Assembly: GCF_918698245.1 (NCBI RefSeq)
Contig: NZ_CAKKMS010000004.1
Location: 124,001 to 188,000 of the forward strand
Direction of reading: 5' to 3'
Source: Pedobacter sp. Bi126
GTDB taxonomy: Bacteria > Bacteroidota > Bacteroidia > Sphingobacteriales > Sphingobacteriaceae
Length of the DNA stretch: 64,000 nucleotides
The position numbers were made by a program, and so were the translations under genes. Positions 58,039-64,000 of the stretch are shown here, piece after piece; within the stretch, counting starts at the first letter, position 1, and every line of letters starts with the position of its first letter. The notes beneath the pieces are model-generated. The model did not search any database. It was not told the DNA's origin and saw only the letters and a program-made list of their open reading frames with translations.

Positions 58039-60495
58039 CTAGTTTTGTGTTTTTGGCTTAATAAAATCTCCTAAATAACTACACTCGCCCGCCGCAACAG
58101 CATAAAAAGGCGTTTTGGCATAATTAAACCTTAATTCTTTAAGATAAGGATTATTGTAATTAGCCTTGATGAAATTTCTCCATTTCACATCTTTTTTATC
58201 GTAATAATAAAATGATAGCGGGTTTGCATTCATGATGATCTGTTTCTGCAAACATTTAGCCAACATAAATGTACATTTTGCTTTAAAATCGGCATTGGTG
58301 CTTAATGCCCTAGCTTTTAAATACCAGGCTTTTGCCGTTTGCGCTTTTTTATAATCACCATCGTATACATATTTTGCGGGGTTGCTGTTGTCGTATGACG
58401 ACCAGTCATAACTGATTAAAAACCAGCTGTTTCCAAAATAACCTGTTTGGTAAACTGCATTAGCCATTTTATAATAATAAAGCGCCGCGTTCTTTTTATC
58501 ACTAATGGTTAATTTCTGCAAGCGGAGCATTTCGGCGGCAAAAGCTTTTTTCGTAATTGATGTTTTCGCTGTTACATATTTTTTAGGATAATCGTTTATC
58601 GTTTCGATGAAAGGATTAGCATAAAGTTTTGCGTTGGCTTCATCAGCGTACCAGTTATCAGGGTTAAAATATTTGTAACCTGGCGAAACCTTTGCAAACA
58701 TTTGAACAGCCTTATCATATTGATGTGTGCGTAAATAAGTTGTCCCAAAAAGTTCATAAAAATCATCGTTTTTAAGCTGGTTTAAAGCCGATGCCAACAA
58801 AGCGGTAACATCATTGCCTGTTGCCCTGGCTTTATAAACAGCTAAGCCCTGCATGCTTTTCGGACTTAAGTTTTTCTGCCAAAAGGCAATACTTTGGTAA
58901 CTCATATTCTGGAAAAGTGAATTCTCTTTTAACGTTTTATATTCCAGGTCGCCTTTAACCATTGCTAATGCCGCTTTTGCAGTATCGCCCATACTCAAAT
59001 AAGCTGATGCCAATATTTGCTGATAAAAATTCCTGGTCGTTCTGCTAAAGCGTTTGCTGGCACGATCTGTATCATAATAATATGGTCCTTTTGGTTGCTC
59101 GCTATTCTCTGCGAAACGTTTTTCGTCGAGCCATTTTAAAGTCGGCAATAAATCGTTCTCATTAAAAGGATTTCCTTTTTTGATGTTTTTTGCCTTGATT
59201 AATAAGTCGGTAATGCGGTATTGGTTGCGTAATCTTTCTGGCAATTTATCTGGTTTTAGAATGGCAAGATAATTTGTCGCCAGAAAATCTTTGTTCTCCA
59301 TCCACGATAAATAAGCTGCTGTTAACGTGCCCAGCTCAGGCTGTGGATATTTTTTTTCGGTAGCCAGTTTTACTGCAAAATTCCTGATTTCATTTAGGTG
59401 TTTTAAATTGATGTTTTTTAAACTGTCTTTATATTTAGAATTGCCGTTATCCGAAAAATAATAATTATAGCCAATTTTGGCAATATCGTTCGCCTCGATA
59501 AGATCTTGTTCTAATTTATTTACTTCGCGCACCAACAGTGTTCCATTAAGCTGGCTTTTTGGTTCGTACTGATAAACTTTATTCAGACTTTCTATACCCG
59601 AATCAGCATCTCCAAAGCCGTTTATCGCCCAGATATTGGCTTTCTCGTTATTGGTTTTGGCATATTTTAACGCTCCGTTAACAGGCGAACTGGTGTAATA
59701 ATAATTTTTATAAGCCTGTACCCTTCGCTCCGGATTGCTTGCAAAAACCTTCGAGAATAAAAAGGCTGATTCTTCCGGATTTCCCAATCTACGGGTCGAT
59801 CCGGCATAGAGTGCCAATGCCCAGCCCTTAACCGCACTGTTTACCTTACTGGTTTTGATATACTTTTCGTAGGTTGATTTGCTTTCGGCATGCAATCCTG
59901 CAAAATGAAACATCCGTTCAGCTTGGTAAGCGTAGCGCAGTTTAAGAAAATCGTCTTTCTCTGCTTCTGTTAATTTTAGACCTTCCTGGGCTTTTGAACC
60001 CATGGCGGTCGTATCACGGGGATTAGGGTCCCAAAGACTAAAATCCACATTGGCCAAAGGTTCACAGCTTTTGGCGAATTGATAATACTTTAGTGATTCT
60101 TTGCGTTTGCTTAACGCCTTGATAAAACTATTCTGTTGTAAGCTATCGGGTAATTGCGAAACGTTACCTTCAAAATTAACGAGTTTTACGTCAGTGGCAC
60201 TATCTGTTTTATACATTACTTTTAGCACATCTTCTTTTTTAACATTGAGGTATTTCGCCCATTCACGACTATTGATATCTGGCTCGCTTTCGATATCCGT
60301 TTCGCTGTTGAGGTAAACCATCTGGTTGTAGGCGAACGGCGAATATTCATCCCCTTCTATGTTGTTGTGGAAATAAGAAATGTAGTAATCATAAGGATCT
60401 ATCTCGCCACCACAGGCAAGATTTACGGCAATTTCGCCGAAAAAAGTAATTAGGAATACACTAAAAATTAGCGATAACTTTTTGAACGTCTTCAT
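58039..60495 (-). CDS. Large secreted protein of unknown function with helical-repeat character
   Basis: 818 residues. Export signal LIFSVFLITFFGEIAVNLAC, then GGEIDPYDYYISYFHNN. The rest is rich in alanine, tyrosine and lysine helices with TPR-like spacing (FHFAGLHAESKSTYEKYIKT near 200-220; AFLFSKVFASNPERRVQAYKNYYY near 245-268; ALLASALNQLKNDDFYELFG near 555-575; YDKAVQMFAKVSPGYKYF near 583-600). I recognise no enzyme motif. It overlaps the upstream lipoprotein gene by 35 bases, and the signal peptide starts exactly at this ATG, so the overlap is real and the two are translationally coupled. Probably a cell-envelope protein. Confidence 0.7.
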   Translation of the reverse strand: MKTFKKLSLIFSVFLITFFGEIAVNLACGGEIDPYDYYISYFHNNIEGDEYSPFAYNQMVYLNSETDIESEPDINSREWAKYLNVKKEDVLKVMYKTDSATDVKLVNFEGNVSQLPDSLQQNSFIKALSKRKESLKYYQFAKSCEPLANVDFSLWDPNPRDTTAMGSKAQEGLKLTEAEKDDFLKLRYAYQAERMFHFAGLHAESKSTYEKYIKTSKVNSAVKGWALALYAGSTRRLGNPEESAFLFSKVFASNPERRVQAYKNYYYTSSPVNGALKYAKTNNEKANIWAINGFGDADSGIESLNKVYQYEPKSQLNGTLLVREVNKLEQDLIEANDIAKIGYNYYFSDNGNSKYKDSLKNINLKHLNEIRNFAVKLATEKKYPQPELGTLTAAYLSWMENKDFLATNYLAILKPDKLPERLRNQYRITDLLIKAKNIKKGNPFNENDLLPTLKWLDEKRFAENSEQPKGPYYYDTDRASKRFSRTTRNFYQQILASAYLSMGDTAKAALAMVKGDLEYKTLKENSLFQNMSYQSIAFWQKNLSPKSMQGLAVYKARATGNDVTALLASALNQLKNDDFYELFGTTYLRTHQYDKAVQMFAKVSPGYKYFNPDNWYADEANAKLYANPFIETINDYPKKYVTAKTSITKKAFAAEMLRLQKLTISDKKNAALYYYKMANAVYQTGYFGNSWFLISYDWSSYDNSNPAKYVYDGDYKKAQTAKAWYLKARALSTNADFKAKCTFMLAKCLQKQIIMNANPLSFYYYDKKDVKWRNFIKANYNNPYLKELRFNYAKTPFYAVAAGECSYLGDFIKPKTQN

Positions 60496-61486
60496 TAGTA
60501 AAATGTTTTAAAAGGTCGGTGTCTAAATGGTAAAAAACGAGGTTCCGGTCTCTAGGGCTTAAATATCGGGATAAAAATTTGGAGGCCGAAAGTAAATCTT
60601 CAGTGGAAATCTCTTCCCACCTTAACACATCTCCTTTTTTTAATCCGGCTACAGGATAATCAGCCAAAAGATCATAGAGAATGGAATTTCCCCTCTGTTT
60701 AAAAAGTTTTTTATCCCCGATCTGGATTTTGCCTATTCGTTTGGAGATACCCGCATATTGCCCGTTCCTGAATACCACTGCCCATTCAAAAATAGGTAAG
60801 GCTACATCAAGTGACAAGGGATATCGCTCAAGGTAATCTTTAAGGTAAAGATCCATTTCGTGCTGATCCAATATGGAATTTTGTTCACCATATTTACGCA
60901 GATTACCCATGTTGTAACACATTAAAATGGCCTTTTCTACTGGCGGCACTCCGCTTGATACGATGTTTTTAACCTGATGCAACCGCAAGGTTACTGAAAT
61001 GCTTTTGCCTTTTAAAAGCGGATTCGCCTTTAATTGTTCGAGAAATTTAAAATACCTGTTTCTGGTGCCTTTGGTCCAATCACAATCAATCTGTAATTCC
61101 GCATAATTTTGCTTTCCGGACTGTTTTACCTTTGCAGCTATAAATTTGACAATTCGATCGGCCATAACCGCTGTTTGCATGGTGTCAATCTTGTTAAAAA
61201 CCTCGTTAACGATAAACACAACAGGGATAATATCGATCTGTTTGGGTAACGGATCTGAAAATTTAATTGGCGAAATGGGTACAGGCAGCTGAAGATCTGG
61301 ATTAAAATCTACATCCATAATCCGCACGTACAAAGATTTAGATTTAAATTGATCAAGATAACTGGTTTCTTCCTTTTTGTTCTGATAATCCGTTTTCCAA
61401 TAATAAAAAGTAGGGTGAACAATTGATTTTTGCTTACAACCAAGGAAGAGAAACACAGAAATCACTAAAATACTTATCTTGCGCAT
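60461..61486 (-). CDS. Lipoprotein, possibly DUF3142-like (TIM-barrel type)
   Basis: 341 residues from the ATG at 61486 (MRKISILVISVFLFLGCKQ, lipobox F-L-G-C); a TTG at 61504 is less likely. The middle contains YAELQIDCDWTKGTRNRYFKF near 120-140 and SISVTLRLHQV near 155-165, then ILMCYNMG near 180. The strand ends QIDCDWT and ILMCYNMG recall DUF3142, a glycosidase-like barrel family, but I cannot confirm it. It overlaps the downstream 818-residue gene by 35 bases and diverges from dtd. Function unknown. Confidence 0.6.
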   Translation of the reverse strand: MRKISILVISVFLFLGCKQKSIVHPTFYYWKTDYQNKKEETSYLDQFKSKSLYVRIMDVDFNPDLQLPVPISPIKFSDPLPKQIDIIPVVFIVNEVFNKIDTMQTAVMADRIVKFIAAKVKQSGKQNYAELQIDCDWTKGTRNRYFKFLEQLKANPLLKGKSISVTLRLHQVKNIVSSGVPPVEKAILMCYNMGNLRKYGEQNSILDQHEMDLYLKDYLERYPLSLDVALPIFEWAVVFRNGQYAGISKRIGKIQIGDKKLFKQRGNSILYDLLADYPVAGLKKGDVLRWEEISTEDLLSASKFLSRYLSPRDRNLVFYHLDTDLLKHFTNEDVQKVIANF

Positions 61487-61516
61487 ATCAATTTTATTGA
61501 GCAAAAGTAGTATAAA

Positions 61517-61969
61517 ATGCGGGCAGTTTTACAAAGAGTTACACAGGCAAGTTGCACGGTTGACGGTGAGGCAACAGGAGCGATTGATACGGGACTTTTA
61601 GTGTTGTTAGGCATAGAAGAGGCCGATGCTTTAGAGGATTTGGATTGGTTAGCGCAGAAAATTATCGGTATGCGCGTTTTTGGAGATGAAAACGGAATGA
61701 TGAATAAAGCACTTGCCGATGTGGGTGGAGATATTTTATTGATCAGTCAGTTTACCTTATTTGCATCTACCAAAAAAGGAAACCGTCCGGGTTTTACAAG
61801 GGCAGCACGACCAGATGTGGCGATTCCACTTTATGAGAAAATGATCGAAAAGCTATCGCATTTATTGGGTAAAAAAGTAAAAACCGGAATTTTTGGTGCT
61901 GATATGAAAATCGCACTTTTAAACGATGGACCAGTTACGATTTTGATTGATACAAAAGATAAGGAATAA
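61517..61969 (+). CDS. dtd: D-aminoacyl-tRNA deacylase
   Basis: 150 residues, standard length. MRAVLQRVTQASCTVDG start, then LLISQFTLFASTKKGNRPGF near 75-94 with the SQFTL motif, and the G-cis-P dipeptide in NDGPVTI near 137-143. It hydrolyses D-amino acids (and glycine on tRNA-Ala) from tRNA, a proofreading step in translation. Divergent from the lipoprotein gene by 30 bases. Confidence 0.96.
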   Translation: MRAVLQRVTQASCTVDGEATGAIDTGLLVLLGIEEADALEDLDWLAQKIIGMRVFGDENGMMNKALADVGGDILLISQFTLFASTKKGNRPGFTRAARPDVAIPLYEKMIEKLSHLLGKKVKTGIFGADMKIALLNDGPVTILIDTKDKE

Positions 61970-62058
61970 TTCAATTTAAAAAGTAGCGGCGTAACTTATG
62001 AAGTCTTAAATTGTCAAAAAACAATATTAATTTATTCCAAAATTTAACCTAAGCTAAT

Positions 62059-63600
62059 ATGAAGGATAAAAATCCGAACCGGCTAGCGGAATACAGTTGT
62101 CTTGCGTTTTTTCTGATTTTAAAGTTAGTGTTATCTTTTGTATTGGTCAATTCAGTTTACGAATTGCACCGTGATGAATTTCTGCATTTAGATCAGGCGA
62201 ACCACCTCGCTGCGGGTTTCACCTCAGTTCCGCCATTAACCTCGCTATTTTCATGGCTTATTAAAGCTTTTGGCAATGGATATTTCGTGGTAAAATTTGT
62301 TCCTGCATTATTAGGTGCCTTCACTATATTATACTGTTGGAAAATTGTCGGTTTTTTAAAGGGTAACCTATTGGCAAAATGCCTGGTTGCTGTAGCCTGC
62401 CTGTGTTCTGCTCTGCTCAGACTAAATACCCTTTACCAGCCCAACTCTTTCGATGTTTTAGCTTGGACAGCTATATTCTATTATCTGTTAAAATATTTCG
62501 ATAAAAACGAAGCCAGATATCTGTATGCCTTTGCCATTTTTGTCGCTTTAGGTTTTTTAAATAAATACAACATCCTTTTTCTCATCATTGGTTTACTACC
62601 AGCTATACTCATTACATCAAAACGAAAAATATTTACCGATAAATATCTTTATCTGGCCGTTTTGATAGCGTTTTTAATCATTTCGCCCAATATAATCTGG
62701 CAGATTAACAATCACTTTCCGGTGCTCGCCCACATGAAACTTTTACAGGCAACGCAATTGGTTCATGTAAACCGGATTGATTTTTTTATCGGACAGTTCC
62801 TCTTTTTTATCAGTTCGATCTTTATTCTTTTAGCAGGCATTGGCAGCCTTGTTTTTTATAAGGATTTCAGCAAATACAGATGGATTATTCTCTCCTATCT
62901 GTTTACACTTATTGTATTTAGCTATTTTAAGGCAAAAGATTATTATGCATTAGGTTTATATCCGGTTTTACTGGCTTTTGGTGCGCATTATTTAAGTCGG
63001 GTTTTAGCAAAGAAATATATATTAACGGGATTGCTGTTTGCTTTTAATATTGGCTCATTCATTTATTTGATACCGCTTATTATGCCAGTTTATGGTCCTG
63101 ATGAAATTGTAGCACATCATAAGAGATTTGAACGGGTAGGTGCCTTGCGATGGGAAGATGGTAAAAATCACGAGCTGCCGCAGGACTATGCCGATATGCA
63201 AGGCTGGAAGGAATTGGCAGCACTTGTTGATTCGGCTTACGGAATGGTTAAAGATAAATCTACCGTATTGGTTCGTGCAGATAATTATGGGCAAGCAGGT
63301 GCAATTAATTATTATTCAAAATATAAAAACATCAATGTGGTATCATACAATGCCGATTACTTGTATTGGTTTAAAATGGATAAGCCGATCAAAGATTTCA
63401 TTATGATTACCGAATGGAAGGACAAAGATCCACAGCGGAAGAGAGAGCAGCCCTATTTTGCCAGGATCACCAAAATTGGTGAAGTAACTACTCCATATAC
63501 GAGAGAAAGGGGCGCAGGAGTTTTTTTGCTTGAAGGTGCCAATATTGAAATGACTAGCATTATAAAATCAGAAATAGAAGAAGAAAAACATGACCATTAA
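62059..63600 (+). CDS. GT39/ArnT-like membrane glycosyltransferase
   Basis: 513 residues. The first periplasmic loop carries the acidic catalytic-type motif YELHRDEFLHLDQANHLAAGF at about 34-54, as in PMT_2/ArnT glycosyltransferases, with PPLTSLFSWLIKAFG after it. About 10-12 membrane helices reach residue 340, then a soluble C-terminal domain of about 170 residues. These enzymes use polyprenyl-phosphate sugars to glycosylate lipids or proteins on the outer face of the inner membrane. Acceptor unknown. Its last 11 bases overlap the MazG-like gene. Confidence 0.8.
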   Translation: MKDKNPNRLAEYSCLAFFLILKLVLSFVLVNSVYELHRDEFLHLDQANHLAAGFTSVPPLTSLFSWLIKAFGNGYFVVKFVPALLGAFTILYCWKIVGFLKGNLLAKCLVAVACLCSALLRLNTLYQPNSFDVLAWTAIFYYLLKYFDKNEARYLYAFAIFVALGFLNKYNILFLIIGLLPAILITSKRKIFTDKYLYLAVLIAFLIISPNIIWQINNHFPVLAHMKLLQATQLVHVNRIDFFIGQFLFFISSIFILLAGIGSLVFYKDFSKYRWIILSYLFTLIVFSYFKAKDYYALGLYPVLLAFGAHYLSRVLAKKYILTGLLFAFNIGSFIYLIPLIMPVYGPDEIVAHHKRFERVGALRWEDGKNHELPQDYADMQGWKELAALVDSAYGMVKDKSTVLVRADNYGQAGAINYYSKYKNINVVSYNADYLYWFKMDKPIKDFIMITEWKDKDPQRKREQPYFARITKIGEVTTPYTRERGAGVFLLEGANIEMTSIIKSEIEEEKHDH

Positions 63601-63916
63601 CGAAGCACAGGAAACCGTAGACCATTGGATTAAAACCACAGGCATCCGCTATTTTAACGAACTCACTAATACCGCCATTTTGATGGAAGAGGTTGGAGAA
63701 GTAGCCCGTATTATGGCCCGTAAATACGGCGAGCAGTCGTTTAAAAAAAGCGACGAAGAGGTAAACCTCGCCGATGAAATGGCCGATGTGATGTTCGTTT
63801 TAATCTGTCTGGCTAATCAAACAGGCATAAACCTTACCGATGCTTTGGAAAAGAACCTGGAAAAAAAGAGCATCCGCGATGCAGATAGGCATAAGAATAA
63901 TGAGAAGCTTAAGTGA
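63590..63916 (+). CDS. MazG-like nucleotide pyrophosphohydrolase
   Basis: 108 residues, all-alpha. The metal-binding motif is LMEEVGEVARIMARKYGEQ at about 29-47 (E-E-x-x-E), with a second acidic pair in LADEMADVMFVLICLANQ near 64-81 (E-x-x-D). This is the short MazG/DCTPP family that hydrolyses nucleoside triphosphates to monophosphates, usually to clean non-canonical or damaged dNTPs. It starts inside the end of the glycosyltransferase gene (11-base overlap). Confidence 0.88.
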   Translation: MTINEAQETVDHWIKTTGIRYFNELTNTAILMEEVGEVARIMARKYGEQSFKKSDEEVNLADEMADVMFVLICLANQTGINLTDALEKNLEKKSIRDADRHKNNEKLK

Positions 63917-63928
63917 ATTATTGAGTAA

Positions 63929-63987
63929 TTGAATTTTGACTGAGTGAATAAAGGGTATTTAATAACATTCAATCATTCAAAATTCAA
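63929..63987. repeat. TTGAATTTTGA inverted repeat
   Basis: TTGAATTTTGA (63929-63939) and TCAAAATTCAA (63977-63987) are perfect 11-base arms after the MazG-like stop. The same words occur after the WYL gene stop (30625-30697). Confidence 0.5.
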
Positions 63988-64000
63988 TCATTCTTTTGGC

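Overview
The window looks like chromosome from a Bacteroidota bacterium of the Sphingobacteriaceae, most likely Pedobacter or a close relative. The grounds are SusC/SusD pairs, carboxypeptidase-regulatory domains in front of TonB receptors, lipoproteins ending in C-K-K, LVIVD and DUF4397 lipoproteins, a Bacteroides-type N-succinylornithine carbamoyltransferase, few Shine-Dalgarno sites, and AT-rich gaps full of dispersed hairpin repeats. The genus is an inference from gene content. No rRNA, canonical tRNA, phage, insertion sequence or CRISPR array was seen.

Layout. 1-3994 (-): a probable iron-uptake unit (TonB receptor, DUF4198 protein, PepSY membrane protein cut by the window edge). 4351-10896 (+): a SusC-SusD-fasciclin-lipoprotein operon without enzymes. 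10923-11624 (-): DUF4397 lipoprotein. 11917-24032 (+): an almost complete arginine cluster (GNAT acyltransferase, argG, argC, argD, argF', argB, proC, argE, argH, then an aminotransferase), interrupted by a four-helix-bundle pseudogene and many repeats. 24200-30628: an RNA-repair locus. 30698-38017: prfC, a PIF1-like helicase, a GxxExxY protein, a SprT-like protein and adenine deaminase. 38022-46041 (-): fused 2-oxoacid dehydrogenase E1, LutB-like protein, M28 peptidase, rpiB, tatC, LVIVD lipoprotein. 46071-50953 (-): fatty-acid/ribosome cluster yceD-rpmF-plsX-fabH-accB-accC. 51113-64000: sulfurtransferase, MFS transporter, pdxA diverging from rsmA, thioredoxin-like protein, clpS, second KAS III, a secreted 818-residue protein with an upstream lipoprotein, dtd, a GT39-like membrane protein and a MazG-like pyrophosphohydrolase.

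The most unusual region is 24200-30628. A WYL-domain regulator (+) diverges from a minus-strand unit that begins with about 400 bases of structured, tRNA-like non-coding sequence and continues into a slipin/band-7 protein, two nucleotidyltransferases and the RNA ligase RtcB. The non-coding part holds a near-complete cloverleaf, a second module with D and T arms only, and a T arm, acceptor, D arm and anticodon arm laid out in circularly permuted order with canonical linker lengths. Two matching inverted repeats (TACGC-N9-GCGTA) lie in the divergent promoter region, each just upstream of a -7-like element. By analogy with the enterobacterial rsr-yrlBA-rtcBA operon, which pairs RtcB with a tRNA-mimicking Y RNA, I read this as a self-contained RNA-repair or RNA-damage-sensing cassette. 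That function is inferred.

In the arginine cluster, the carbamoyltransferase carries Val90 where the Bacteroides enzyme has Pro and the Xanthomonas N-acetylornithine enzyme has Glu. This predicts succinylated intermediates and makes the leading GNAT gene a candidate for the missing N-acylglutamate synthase.
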